This document shows positions 8,845 to 17,564 of a stretch of 64,000 bases of DNA, in pieces. Every line of letters starts with the position of its first letter. The first letter of the stretch is position 1. Under the pieces are notes generated by a model, which saw only the letters and a program-made list of their open reading frames with translations, searched no databases and was not told the origin of the DNA. The translations under genes and the position numbers were made by a program. The DNA lies in contig DFEY01000001.1 of the NCBI GenBank assembly GCA_002369135.1, positions 62,001 through 126,000 of the forward strand, in the 5' to 3' direction. This DNA is from Lachnospira sp. UBA3790 (lineage in GTDB: Bacteria; Bacillota; Clostridia; Lachnospirales; Lachnospiraceae).

Positions 8845-10230
8845 ATGTACCAGAAAAACGACGAATTAATTGTGACAATTGAAGATCAAGGTATAAACGG
8901 AGAAGGCATAGGCAAAGATAATGGCTATGCTCTTTTCGTGAAGGATACTGTGATTGGAGACAAGTGCAAAGTAAAGATTATGAAGGCAAAGAAGAACTAT
9001 GCCTTTGCAAAACTGCTTGAGATTATTGAGCCATCAAAGAATCGCGTAGAAGAAAAATGCCCAGTAGCAAAGCAATGTGGTGGATGTCAACTTCAGTCGA
9101 TGGACTATGAGACGCAACTTAAGTTTAAAGAAGAGAAAGTCTTTAACAACTTAAAGAGAATAGGCGGATTAGACACTTGTCAGATTCCGATGAAAGAAAT
9201 AATCGGAATGGATGAGCCATACTATTATAGAAACAAGACACAATTTCCTGTGGGCAGAAACAAAGATGGAGAGATAGCATACGGCTTTTACGCTGGTAGA
9301 ACACATTCTATCATTGAGGCTCCAGGTTGTGTGCTTGGAATGAGAATAGACGGCAAAGATGTTTGCAAAGAGATTATGGACACAGTCATTTCGTTTATGA
9401 AAGAAAATGATATTGACCCATATGATGAGCAGACACAGACTGGTTTCGTTAGACATGTGCTAATTAGAACTTCAGAATCAACAAAGCAGATAATGGTTTG
9501 CGTGGTGACTAATTCTAATGAACTGCCAAAGGCGGATTCTTTGGTGGAGGCGCTAAAGGAAATTCCAAACATGACTAGCATTTCCATAAATACCAACAAA
9601 GAATTTGGAAATGTTATTATGGGAAGTAAAACCGTCCATCTTTTCGGACCGGGCTATATAGAAGATGCTATAGGTGATAATAAGTTTAGAATTTCACCGG
9701 AGAGTTTCTTCCAAGTAAATTCAAAACAAGTAGAAAAACTCTATGAAAAAGCAATTGAATACGCCGGATTAACTGGCGAGGAGACAGTGTGGGATTTGTA
9801 CTGCGGAATAGGAACCATAACTCTTTCTATGGCCAATAATGCTAGAAAAGTATATGGTGTGGACATAGTGGAAAGCGCTGTAGAGGATGCTAGAAATAAC
9901 GCTATAGCAAACGATATAGAAAATACGGAATTTTTACTGGGCGCAGCAGAGGATGTTGTGCCTAGGTATTTTAGTGAAAACGATGGTGAGGAGTGCCATC
10001 CGGATGTGATAGTAGTTGATCCGCCTAGAAAAGGTTGTGACCAGAAACTTTTGCAGACTATGGCATCAATGAAACCTGACCGAATCGTTTATGTAAGTTG
10101 TGATAGTGCTACGCTAGCTCGTGATGTGGCGTGGCTTAAAGAAAACGGATATAAATTAAATGAAGTGACACCAGTTGATATGTTTCCACAGACGGTACAT
10201 GTGGAGAGCGTTGTGTTAATGTCACGATAA
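8845..10230 (+). CDS. rlmD: TrmA/RlmD-type 23S rRNA (uracil-5-)-methyltransferase
   Basis: This 461-aa SAM-dependent RNA methyltransferase has an N-terminal TRAM domain (about 5-62). A 4Fe-4S cysteine set follows (CPVAKQCGGCQLQ plus PGCVLG). The Rossmann domain carries VWDLYCGIGTITLSMA, VVDPPRKGCDQKLL and the nucleophile motif YVSCDSATLARD. Firmicutes often carry this RlmCD-like form, which methylates one or both of U747 and U1939, so the exact target is uncertain. The start is only 6 bases after lgt with a weak ribosome binding site, which suggests coupling. A strong terminator follows about 40 bases after the stop. Confidence 0.88.
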   Translation: MYQKNDELIVTIEDQGINGEGIGKDNGYALFVKDTVIGDKCKVKIMKAKKNYAFAKLLEIIEPSKNRVEEKCPVAKQCGGCQLQSMDYETQLKFKEEKVFNNLKRIGGLDTCQIPMKEIIGMDEPYYYRNKTQFPVGRNKDGEIAYGFYAGRTHSIIEAPGCVLGMRIDGKDVCKEIMDTVISFMKENDIDPYDEQTQTGFVRHVLIRTSESTKQIMVCVVTNSNELPKADSLVEALKEIPNMTSISINTNKEFGNVIMGSKTVHLFGPGYIEDAIGDNKFRISPESFFQVNSKQVEKLYEKAIEYAGLTGEETVWDLYCGIGTITLSMANNARKVYGVDIVESAVEDARNNAIANDIENTEFLLGAAEDVVPRYFSENDGEECHPDVIVVDPPRKGCDQKLLQTMASMKPDRIVYVSCDSATLARDVAWLKENGYKLNEVTPVDMFPQTVHVESVVLMSR

Positions 10231-10258
10231 TACTTTTACGAACTGTAGGAGGTGCTTT

Positions 10259-10342
10259 ATGTCTATAAAGTGGAGACCGATTCATTTCGGTCTCCGTTTT
10301 TATATGAGAAAAAAGGAAAACATCGGACTAAATATGATATAA
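10259..10342 (+). CDS. Possible 27-aa small protein overlapping the rlmD terminator
   Basis: An ATG at 10259 sits about 6 bases behind a perfect AGGAGG and opens a 27-codon frame starting MSIKWRPIHFGLRFYMRKKE. The 9-bp terminator stem lies inside the frame, so a full product would need readthrough. The very strong ribosome binding site with no other use is the reason to list it. It may equally be a decayed leader peptide or chance. I recognise no family. Confidence 0.3.
   Translation: MSIKWRPIHFGLRFYMRKKENIGLNMI
10272..10301 (+). terminator. Terminator after rlmD
   Basis: A 9-bp perfect GC-rich stem, GGAGACCGA / TCGGTCTCC, with a 6-base loop TTCATT, is followed by GTTTTTA. Confidence 0.85.
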
Positions 10343-10343
10343 T
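10335..10343 (+). promoter_or_regulatory. Extended -10 promoter of the tetR operon
   Basis: TGATATAAT is an extended -10 (TGnTATAAT) element 55 bases before the TetR start. No good -35 box is seen at the proper distance, which is common for extended -10 promoters. The region between this box and the ATG may hold the TetR operator. Confidence 0.5.
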
Positions 10344-10397
10344 ATTAAACTGTGAGAGTTAGGAAACGGAATATTCGACACAGAAAGGAAGTCAAAT

Positions 10398-11015
10398 ATG
10401 TCAGTACCAGATAAAAGTATTGATTCAAGATTATTAAAGTCGGCCAAGGAAACTTTTTTAGAAAAAGGATTTGAGATGGCACAGTTAGCTGAAATTTGCA
10501 AAAAAGCAGGTGTGACTACAGGAGCTCTTTATAAAAGATTTTCAGGAAAAGAAGAATTGTTTTGCGTAATAGTACAAGACACTATTAAGGCCATGGAAAA
10601 TTATGTAGAAAGAATAGAAAAAGCGGATTTGTCTACTTATACAGATCAACAAATATATGAGGGATTTCATATGGATCCAGAAGCAAATATACACTGGCTA
10701 AAATATTTGTATGACCACAAAGAAGGTTTTACGCTTCTAGTTAAATGTTCTTCAGGAACTAGATATGGAGATTTTCATGACAAGTGGCCTGAAAGAATGA
10801 CAGCAATACATTATAAATTCTACTTAGAAGCAAAAAGAAGGGGGATGGCTACAAAAAAAATAACGATAGATGAAATGAACGTTTATACATCAGCCATCTG
10901 GGCTATGTTTTATAAACCTTTCCTCTTGGATTTGCCTTGGGAGTCTATGGAAAAAATAGCCTATGCATTGAGCGAGTTTATAAATTGGTATGCAGTATTA
11001 GGAATTGAAAAATAG
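10398..11015 (+). CDS. TetR-family transcriptional regulator
   Basis: This 205-aa protein has an N-terminal TetR helix-turn-helix (about 10-55: LKSAKETFLEKGFEMAQLAEI and AGVTTGALYKRFSGKEELF). A ligand domain of normal length rich in aromatics follows. GAAAGGAAG is the ribosome binding site. It is the first gene of a tight run with the AsnB-like protein (9 bases downstream), the lipoprotein and FprA. It therefore probably represses its own operon in response to a small molecule or stress signal that cannot be inferred. Confidence 0.9.
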   Translation: MSVPDKSIDSRLLKSAKETFLEKGFEMAQLAEICKKAGVTTGALYKRFSGKEELFCVIVQDTIKAMENYVERIEKADLSTYTDQQIYEGFHMDPEANIHWLKYLYDHKEGFTLLVKCSSGTRYGDFHDKWPERMTAIHYKFYLEAKRRGMATKKITIDEMNVYTSAIWAMFYKPFLLDLPWESMEKIAYALSEFINWYAVLGIEK

Positions 11016-11024
11016 GAGTAAAAG

Positions 11025-12584
11025 ATGATTGAGTTAAAAGAGTACAAAGGACACATTAGAAATTGGGATAACCTTTGCATTGAACTTAATATAAAAAAAG
11101 ACCAAGAAGCAAAAAATAGGGAAAGAGAAATTATTATTAAAGGTTACGAGAGATGGGGTGAAGAAGTAGTAAACCACCTTATTGGAATGTTTTCTTTTGC
11201 TATAGTGGATGGAGATAAGATTTACTGTGCAAGAGATCACTTTGGAACAAAACCTTTCTATTATTATGTGACAGAAGAGAACGAGCTCCTATTTGGAAAT
11301 CAAATTAGAAAAATCATGAAGCAGGATGGATTCAAAAAAGAATTCAATCACGACATGCTTCAGCTTTATTTAAATTTCACATATTGTCCTGGAGAGGATA
11401 CTATGTTTAAAGGAGTTAAGAAATTACTTCCAGGTAGATATTTAGTTTTTGAAAATGGGGAATTGAATATTACTAGATACTTTAAGCCAGAGTTTCATCC
11501 AGAAGAAGGAAAGACTTTGGAAGAGTGGGCAGATGAGATTTCAACTACTATGGAAAAGATAGTGAAAGAAGTTAAGATGCCAGATGAAGAGGCATACTCA
11601 TTCCTATCAGGTGGCGTTGATTCATCATATGTTTTGGCTATTACTGATGCTACTACAGCTTGCTCTATAGGATATGACGAAACAGCGCTAGGCGACAAAG
11701 CAGTTTACAATGGCGTAAGATATAATGAAGCAGACCTCGCCAAAGAAACCGCAGAACACTTTGGTAGAAAGTTCTCGCTTAAGGAAGTGGGACCAGAGGA
11801 GTACTTTGACGAAATCCCATTTGTAATGGAAAATATGGAGATGCCTTTGGGTGATGCTTCAGCAGTTACATTTTCACTTGGCTGTAAAGCAGCAGCCGCT
11901 CAAAATCCACTTTGCTATTCAGGAGAGGGAGCAGACGAATTCTTTGGCGGATACAACGCTTATAGAAATCCAGTGAATATAGATAAAATCAAAAACAAAG
12001 CATACATCGGTAGCACTAGCATTATGAAAGAAGAAGAAAAACAGAAACTTCTTAAAAACTACAATCCAAATGTGCAACCGTTTGATATGGTTAAGGACTT
12101 ATATGAAGAGACTGAAGGTGAACCAGCTATTAATACAATGAGTATGATTGATATTATCAACTACCTAGAGGGTGATATTTATCTAAACGTTGATAAGACA
12201 TCAACTGCTCACGGACTTGAGATTAGAATGCCACTGACAGATATCAGAATGTTTGATATAGCATCTAGATTGCCAGCGGATTTTAAGGTGACAGAAGAAC
12301 AGAATAAAATCGCACTTCGTACAGCAGCTAGCAAGGTGCTTCCAGAGGAAGTTGCATTTAGAAAGAAACTAGGATTTGTAGTACCAGTAAGATTCTGGCT
12401 AGCGGAAGAACCATATGCGAGCAAGATCAGAGAGAAGTTCACAAGCCCTAGCGCTGAGAAGTTCTTTGACACAGATGAGTTAGTAAAAATACTAGATGAA
12501 TATGTAAACGGAAATAGCAATTTCTGGTTAAAGACATATGTAATTTATGTATTCCTAGTTTGGTATGATATTTACTTCGGATAA
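11025..12584 (+). CDS. Asparagine-synthetase-B-like amide ligase lacking the glutaminase cysteine
   Basis: This 519-aa protein has the PP-loop ATP pyrophosphatase domain of AsnB (LSGGVDSS, residues 194-201; GEGADEFFGGY; LEIRMPLTD; RKKLGFVVPV). The N-terminal part keeps later pieces of the class II glutaminase fold (HLIGMFSFAIVDGDKIYCAR, DHFGTKPFYYY). However, it begins MIELKEYKG and not MCG, so the Cys1 nucleophile and the first roughly 60 residues of a normal AsnB are absent or replaced. The start is supported by TAGGAG just upstream and the TetR stop 9 bases before. It probably uses free ammonia or another nucleophile. Placement behind TetR and ahead of a lipoprotein suggests a specialised role rather than bulk Asn synthesis. 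Confidence 0.85.
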   Translation: MIELKEYKGHIRNWDNLCIELNIKKDQEAKNREREIIIKGYERWGEEVVNHLIGMFSFAIVDGDKIYCARDHFGTKPFYYYVTEENELLFGNQIRKIMKQDGFKKEFNHDMLQLYLNFTYCPGEDTMFKGVKKLLPGRYLVFENGELNITRYFKPEFHPEEGKTLEEWADEISTTMEKIVKEVKMPDEEAYSFLSGGVDSSYVLAITDATTACSIGYDETALGDKAVYNGVRYNEADLAKETAEHFGRKFSLKEVGPEEYFDEIPFVMENMEMPLGDASAVTFSLGCKAAAAQNPLCYSGEGADEFFGGYNAYRNPVNIDKIKNKAYIGSTSIMKEEEKQKLLKNYNPNVQPFDMVKDLYEETEGEPAINTMSMIDIINYLEGDIYLNVDKTSTAHGLEIRMPLTDIRMFDIASRLPADFKVTEEQNKIALRTAASKVLPEEVAFRKKLGFVVPVRFWLAEEPYASKIREKFTSPSAEKFFDTDELVKILDEYVNGNSNFWLKTYVIYVFLVWYDIYFG

Positions 12585-12600
12585 AGAGGAGGATTTTAAA

Positions 12601-13122
12601 ATGAAAAAATTAATTGCAGTACTAACAATAGTAGCATGCGTTGGCTTGCTAGCAGCATGCGGAAACGACAAAGACAAACCAGAAAGCGACACACTAGCAC
12701 CGGGACAAACAGTTTCTGTAGTTCCTGCCAATAGCACAGAGACACAAGCACCACCTAAGAAGACTGTAAAGGTAACACCCGTACCTTCACAGAAAGTTAC
12801 AAAGAAAGCTGAGACAAAAGCAGCCGGCCCAAAGAAAACTAAAGCTAAAGGCGGAAACATTGTAGGTTCTTGGACTTGGGAAGGCGGAATCTTTGTATAC
12901 ACATTTAAGAAAGATGGAACTGGTGTTTACACAACAGGTAGTGAGGCTATGCACTTCACATATAAAACAAAGAACAACAAAGTTTACATCACATATAAGG
13001 GTGAAAACAACCCAGTTACAATGCCTTACACAGTTACAGGTAAAACTCTAGTATTGAAAGATGCAAATGGCGATGATGTTACTTATTATAAAAATAAAAA
13101 GCACGCAAATCCAAATAAGTAG
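12601..13122 (+). CDS. Lipoprotein with lipocalin-like DUF5640-type domain
   Basis: This 173-aa exported lipoprotein has signal peptide MKKLIAVLTIVACVGLLAAC with lipobox LAAC (Cys20). A Thr/Pro/Lys-rich linker spans about 21-80. A compact beta domain follows with GSWTWEGGIFVYTFKKDGTG and a second half ending DVTYYKNKK, resembling DUF5640/lipocalin-like domains common in Clostridia. The start at 12601 is chosen because AGAGGAGG precedes it and the signal peptide begins there; an upstream in-frame ATG overlaps the previous gene. It lies in the TetR operon between the AsnB-like gene and fprA. The function is unknown. Confidence 0.85.
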   Translation: MKKLIAVLTIVACVGLLAACGNDKDKPESDTLAPGQTVSVVPANSTETQAPPKKTVKVTPVPSQKVTKKAETKAAGPKKTKAKGGNIVGSWTWEGGIFVYTFKKDGTGVYTTGSEAMHFTYKTKNNKVYITYKGENNPVTMPYTVTGKTLVLKDANGDDVTYYKNKKHANPNK

Positions 13123-13131
13123 GAGTTAAAA

Positions 13132-14337
13132 ATGGAAAAAGTTACAGATACTATTATTAATGTAGGCGTTAATGACTATGACATAGATTTATTTGAAGGC
13201 CAGTACGACCTAGACGAAGGTATGGCTTACAATTCATATGTCATAATGGATGATAAAATTGCAATTTTAGATACAGTAGACTCAGATGTCACTGAAGAGT
13301 GGATGAAGAATCTTAAGAAGACTTTGGGCAAGAAAGAGCCTGACTATTTGGTTGTTCATCATATGGAACCAGATCACTCTGGAAGCATTCTAGATTTGCT
13401 AGAAAAATATCCAAATATAACTATCGTGACTAGCGCAAAGGCTGTTGATTTGATGAAGCAGTTTGCTGGTCAGGAAATAAATCAAGAGATTAAAGTGGTG
13501 GCAGAGGGTGATACACTTGAACTTGGAAGCCACACTCTAAACTTTATAGCTGCGCCAATGGTTCATTGGCCAGAGGTTTTGATGTCATACGAGTCTAGTG
13601 AGAAAGTTTTATTTAGCGCAGATGCCTTCGGCAAATTCGGTACTAGAGACGCCGACGAAGACTGGGCATGCGAAGCTAGAAGATACTATTTCAACATAGT
13701 GGGTAAATACGGCATGCAAGTTCAAAACGTTTTGAAAAAAGCAGCAGATTTAGATATCCAAATTATTTGTCCACTTCACGGACCAGTGTTAGATGAAAAC
13801 TTAGGTTACTACCTAGACCTTTACAACACATGGAGTAGTTATGAGCCAGAAGATAAAGGTGTGTTCATTTGTTACGCATCCATCCATGGACATACTGCAG
13901 AAGCAGCAGAGAAGTTCCAAGAATTGTTAGAGGGAACTGGTGAAGAGACAGTAGCAATAGCAGATTTGACTGATGAAGATATACATGAGTGCGTGGAAGA
14001 TGCATTTAGATATGATAGATTAGTTTTAGCAGCATCATCTTATGATGCAGGAGTTTTCCCACCTATGGAAGATTTCTTAAGAAGACTAAAACATAAAAAC
14101 TATCAGAACAGAAAAGTATATTTGATTGAGAACGGCTCATGGGCTCCATCAGCAGCTCGTGCTATGAAGGCTATTCTTGATGAGATGAATGTGGAAGTGT
14201 GCGAACAAGTAGTCACAATCAAATCTAAAATGACACAAGAAACACTAGACGAAATGATCTCCCTCGCCCAGAAAGTAGTTTTTGGGGATAAAGGCGACAG
14301 TTTTTCACAGTTCAGAGAAGAACAAGCGGACGACTAA
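13132..14337 (+). CDS. fprA: Class A flavodiiron protein (FprA-type)
   Basis: This 401-aa cytoplasmic enzyme reduces O2 (and often NO) using electrons from rubredoxin or a similar carrier, protecting anaerobes. An N-terminal metallo-beta-lactamase domain has the diiron ligands HHMEPDHSG, a further His in MVHWPEV, Asp in FSADAFGKFG and His in CPLHGP. The C-terminal flavodoxin domain (about 250-390) begins VFICYASIHGHTAEAAE. No rubredoxin domain is attached. TAGGAG precedes the ATG, only 9 bases behind the lipoprotein. As the last gene of the TetR operon it suggests oxidative or nitrosative control. The terminator lies 65 bases downstream. Confidence 0.93.
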   Translation: MEKVTDTIINVGVNDYDIDLFEGQYDLDEGMAYNSYVIMDDKIAILDTVDSDVTEEWMKNLKKTLGKKEPDYLVVHHMEPDHSGSILDLLEKYPNITIVTSAKAVDLMKQFAGQEINQEIKVVAEGDTLELGSHTLNFIAAPMVHWPEVLMSYESSEKVLFSADAFGKFGTRDADEDWACEARRYYFNIVGKYGMQVQNVLKKAADLDIQIICPLHGPVLDENLGYYLDLYNTWSSYEPEDKGVFICYASIHGHTAEAAEKFQELLEGTGEETVAIADLTDEDIHECVEDAFRYDRLVLAASSYDAGVFPPMEDFLRRLKHKNYQNRKVYLIENGSWAPSAARAMKAILDEMNVEVCEQVVTIKSKMTQETLDEMISLAQKVVFGDKGDSFSQFREEQADD

Positions 14338-14402
14338 AAAACACCTTCGCCAAATTCCGCGAGGGAAAAAGGACGACTAAAAAATGTCCAAATAAATTAC
14401 TG

Positions 14403-14462
14403 CAAAACAAAAAGCATATGGTACAAACGATTGTTAGTGCGTACCATATGCTTTTTGTTTTG
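14403..14462. terminator. Long bidirectional terminator
   Basis: A perfect 22-bp stem (14403-14424 with 14441-14462) encloses a 16-base loop. A runs on one side and T runs on the other serve both fprA (+) and the convergent metallo-hydrolase gene (-). Confidence 0.88.
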
Positions 14463-14469
14463 GAAAAAA

Positions 14470-15873
14470 CTATTTAATACATTTTTTAGTCGTCCATTTA
14501 CCTTTTCCGATTCCATTAGTAAAGGCCTGGATCTTTATATAATACTTTTTCTTTTTCTTCTTTAAACCTTTTAATGTCTTAGTATTATGCTTGCCACCTT
14601 TAATAGTAATCTTGTGTGAGTCTTTTACCATATTCTTATCTGATGAATACCAGATAGTATAACCACTCGCGTAATTTTGAGCGCTCCATTGTAGTTTAAA
14701 TTTCTTTTTGTTCTTTGATCTAGACCATTTTAAAAGCTTTGATAGTCTAGGTAGAAGATTAAATGTGGTGTTAAGAGTTCCCACATACTTTTCTTTAGTG
14801 CCGGTTACTTTTATAGTAGCAACTCCTGTGTGAGTAGCGTCTTTGTATGTTACTTTATATTGGCTAGCAGGAATTAGTTCTCCATTTGCATAAACATGGA
14901 TTTTAGGAGTAACCTTTTTGCCGATAGTGTTTGATGCGTAGAACTTATCCCCAATCACTACAATCTGTCCTCTAGAGATACACTGAAATTTTTTGTTCTC
15001 TTTGTGAGTGGTGGAGATAATGCCATTCTTTATATTCATAACAATATCGCCTTCAGTGGCTAGATATGTCTTGATAAATCTTAGTGCTAATCTTTGTAAA
15101 ACAGAATCTCTTGGGAAATATGTGCCTTCCTCAGTGTAACCATTTGGAATAACAGCATATGCTGGTTTTACGTAGTCCAAAAAGTCGGCGCAAGTAGAAG
15201 CAGCAGCACCGTGATGCCCTACCTTTAATATGTCAGCCTTCATATTATATTTCTTAGCCATTAGTTTTTCTTCCATAGTAGTTGGAAGATCACCAGTCAT
15301 AAGGATAGATTTGTTATCGCAAGTTACCTTTGTAACAATACTTGATTCATTATAAGTAGTGCCCTGTCTGCCATCGAAAATCACTTTTACTGAGGCATCG
15401 CCAAAGGTCCATGTCTGTCCCTCATATGGATTTGAGTGAACCAAACCCTCCTCTTCGTTTACAGCATCCATAAACTTTCCGTAGTGTGATTCTTTGCCGG
15501 TGTCTGGGTTGTAATATGGTTTCATAGGTTCAGAGTAAACGATATTCTTTATTTCATATTTTTTGAAAATAGCTGGGAAACTACCAATATGATCTTTGTC
15601 GGCGTGCGTAGCTACCACATAGTCAATAGTATCGCCCACCACATGATTTTCTAAATAATTTAAAATAGTATCTTTGGCAGAAGATTCACCGCTGTCCACT
15701 AGCATATAGTGTCCTTTACTTTCTAAAAGAATGCAGTCACCGTGTCCTACATAAATGGTATGCATTTTTAGTTCCCCGGCATTCGCTTGAACTTTAACAA
15801 CTGCTAAGCATCCTAAAGATACAAGCACAAATAAAAATAGTTTAATTGTTCGTTTTAACATAATATTTCTCAT
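14470..15873 (-). CDS. Exported ComEC/Rec2-like metallo-beta-lactamase-fold hydrolase with Fn3-like tail
   Basis: This 467-aa protein starts with a signal peptide (LKRTIKLFLFVLVSLGCLAVV...QANA, cleavage near residue 32). The MBL domain (about 35-270) shows VGHGDCILLES, LVDSG, the metal motif ATHADKDHIGS, LMTGDLP and LKVGHHGAAAS, the pattern of the ComEC C-terminal domain and related phosphodiesterases or nucleases. An Ig-like section and a Fn3-like Lys-rich domain follow (LSKLLKWSRSKNKKKFKLQW to the end). No competence channel domain is attached. The start at 15873 has AAAGGA close upstream and overlaps the preceding gene by 32 bases. A role in extracellular DNA or nucleotide breakdown is an inference. 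Confidence 0.82.
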   Translation of the reverse strand: MRNIMLKRTIKLFLFVLVSLGCLAVVKVQANAGELKMHTIYVGHGDCILLESKGHYMLVDSGESSAKDTILNYLENHVVGDTIDYVVATHADKDHIGSFPAIFKKYEIKNIVYSEPMKPYYNPDTGKESHYGKFMDAVNEEEGLVHSNPYEGQTWTFGDASVKVIFDGRQGTTYNESSIVTKVTCDNKSILMTGDLPTTMEEKLMAKKYNMKADILKVGHHGAAASTCADFLDYVKPAYAVIPNGYTEEGTYFPRDSVLQRLALRFIKTYLATEGDIVMNIKNGIISTTHKENKKFQCISRGQIVVIGDKFYASNTIGKKVTPKIHVYANGELIPASQYKVTYKDATHTGVATIKVTGTKEKYVGTLNTTFNLLPRLSKLLKWSRSKNKKKFKLQWSAQNYASGYTIWYSSDKNMVKDSHKITIKGGKHNTKTLKGLKKKKKKYYIKIQAFTNGIGKGKWTTKKCIK

Positions 15874-16651
15874 AAGTCCTTTTTATATAATCTTTGGCAC
15901 GCATATAAATGTACCAAAATGCTAACTGAATAAAAATAGTAAATCCGAAGATTACCCATGATAATGTTTTCAACATTCCAAAGTCGGATCCAAGCCAAAA
16001 TGTGAAAGTGGCAAGACACTGTGATGCGAAGGATGCAAACCAAAGAATCTTACACCATTTTCTCTCGTCTCTACACCAAGGACCTGGAATCATTCGTAGT
16101 AGAGCAGCGCTTACTAAATAAATAGTTACTATATTAATAGCAAGATAAATCATACCAATAAAAAATGATGCATTTACTAGGTCTATACCATTAATTATAA
16201 ATGGTATAGCAAACATAATACCGTGAACTATCAAGCCAGCAATAGATGTTAGAATTGCTAACTTGAACTGTCTAGCACACTTAACTAACAATATACTTCC
16301 TATTAGTATAAAGATAAATCCTGCAAAATCATTGAAGATATCAATTTGAACTTTCTTAAAATAAACTTTATCTATAACTTTTGTGAGTTTTGGCGCAGAT
16401 GATTTAATACCTTTTTGCTGATTGATTTTAGTTTCCGGTTCCTTTGTCTTGGACTTGGAATCATCTAACATTTTGTAAGTACAAGACGCACCATAATTAG
16501 AAGCGATATTGTAATACTGGTATTCGCCAATCACTTTTTTAGAGTTCTCGTATTCATGTGGATAAGATAGGTTAGTAGCAAATGGAATATCTAAAACTAT
16601 AAAGATAAACCCTAAGCTAAATAACAATAAAGCTACCTTTAATCTGCTCAT
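15842..16651 (-). CDS. Unrecognised membrane protein, about 6 TM segments
   Basis: This 269-aa protein has an N-terminal hydrophobic segment (7-24), a hydrophilic stretch of about 80 residues (25-107) probably outside the cell, and about five more hydrophobic segments between 108 and 250. It has a basic tail (KDYIKRTYEKYYVK). I recognise no family. GGAGG sits 8 bases before the ATG. The 3' end overlaps the metallo-hydrolase start by 32 bases, so the two are translationally coupled and may act together at the membrane, for example in export or anchoring. Confidence 0.7.
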   Translation of the reverse strand: MSRLKVALLLFSLGFIFIVLDIPFATNLSYPHEYENSKKVIGEYQYYNIASNYGASCTYKMLDDSKSKTKEPETKINQQKGIKSSAPKLTKVIDKVYFKKVQIDIFNDFAGFIFILIGSILLVKCARQFKLAILTSIAGLIVHGIMFAIPFIINGIDLVNASFFIGMIYLAINIVTIYLVSAALLRMIPGPWCRDERKWCKILWFASFASQCLATFTFWLGSDFGMLKTLSWVIFGFTIFIQLAFWYIYMRAKDYIKRTYEKYYVKTNN

Positions 16652-16687
16652 AAATAACCTCCGGGCGCTAAAAATACGCCTTTAACA

Positions 16688-16753
16688 ATTATAATAAGAA
16701 TAATGAAAAAATCAAAGTAAAAAATTGTCATTCTGGGCCAAAGAGAGTATAAT
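16688..16753. promoter_or_regulatory. Divergent promoters: thioesterase (+) and membrane protein (-)
   Basis: On +, TTGTCA (16725-16730), 17 bp and TATAAT (16748-16753) form a near-consensus promoter for the thioesterase. On -, TATAAT (16693-16688) is preceded by TTGATT with a 16-bp spacer, serving the membrane protein and metallo-hydrolase. The + promoter is the firmer call. Confidence 0.65.
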
Positions 16754-16812
16754 TTTATCTAGTGAGTGTTGGGGTTAGAGTACTTCAGCACTGTATTTTT
16801 GTAGAGGTAAAT

Positions 16813-17517
16813 ATGTATAAGTATAAAGATAAAATCAGATATAGTTTAGTAGACAACACAGGAACAGTTCCACCATACGAGATTTTGAATCTTTTCCAGA
16901 ATTGTTCTACTGAGCAGTCCGAGACCATAGGCAAAGGTGTAAAGTTTATGCTTGGACTAAATAAGGCTTGGGTTTTGATTGGCTACAAACTTATTATCAA
17001 CAGACCAGTTAGATATGAAGAGAATATTATAGTAGGAACTGAGCCTACTGACTTTAAAGGATTCTTTGGCCGAAGAAATTATTGCATCATGGATGAGAAT
17101 GAAGAATTTATTGTGAAAGCAGATTCACTTTGGACATTGATTGACCTAGATAGCAGAAGTCCACTTAGAATTACTGAAGAGGACTTTGTCGGATACGAAT
17201 TGGGAGAGGCCTTCGAAGATGTCAGGGCAGATCGCAAGATGACTTTCAAGAGCGAAGGTGAAGAGCAGAAGGCAAAGATTGTTCCAAAGAGTTTCATTGA
17301 TAACAATGGACATATGAATAATGCAAATTACTTAAGACTTGCTTATGAATATGTGGACGATATTGATAAGGCAAAAGAAATCTCAATCGCGTTTTTGAAA
17401 GAAGCTGTGGAAGGCCAAAAGATTGTTCCGTTTGTTCACAAGGAAGAGGACGGAGTAGGAGTTACATTCAAAAGTGTAGATGGTGAAGAGTTAAACAAAG
17501 TATTTGTGAAATTCTAG
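16813..17517 (+). CDS. Acyl-ACP thioesterase
   Basis: This 234-aa cytoplasmic enzyme releases fatty acids from acyl carrier protein. It contains two hotdog halves: the first from MYKYKDKIRYSLVDNTGTVP, the second around FIDNNGHMNNANYLRLAYEY, where the Asn-x-His and following residues match the catalytic motif of the FatA/FatB-like bacterial family. The ATG at 16813 has GAGG 6 bases upstream. An earlier in-frame GTG at 16762 would start only about 8 bases after the -10 box and is rejected. It is a single-gene unit with its own strong promoter. The specificity is not readable. Confidence 0.88.
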   Translation: MYKYKDKIRYSLVDNTGTVPPYEILNLFQNCSTEQSETIGKGVKFMLGLNKAWVLIGYKLIINRPVRYEENIIVGTEPTDFKGFFGRRNYCIMDENEEFIVKADSLWTLIDLDSRSPLRITEEDFVGYELGEAFEDVRADRKMTFKSEGEEQKAKIVPKSFIDNNGHMNNANYLRLAYEYVDDIDKAKEISIAFLKEAVEGQKIVPFVHKEEDGVGVTFKSVDGEELNKVFVKF

Positions 17518-17564
17518 CTTATAAATCAAGCCTTTCCCCTTTAGTCAAAATAGACAAAAAACAT

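Noticed and set aside
14403..14462. 22-bp inverted repeat as an insertion-sequence end
   Set aside because: Flanking A and T runs between convergent genes make it a bidirectional terminator; no transposase is near.
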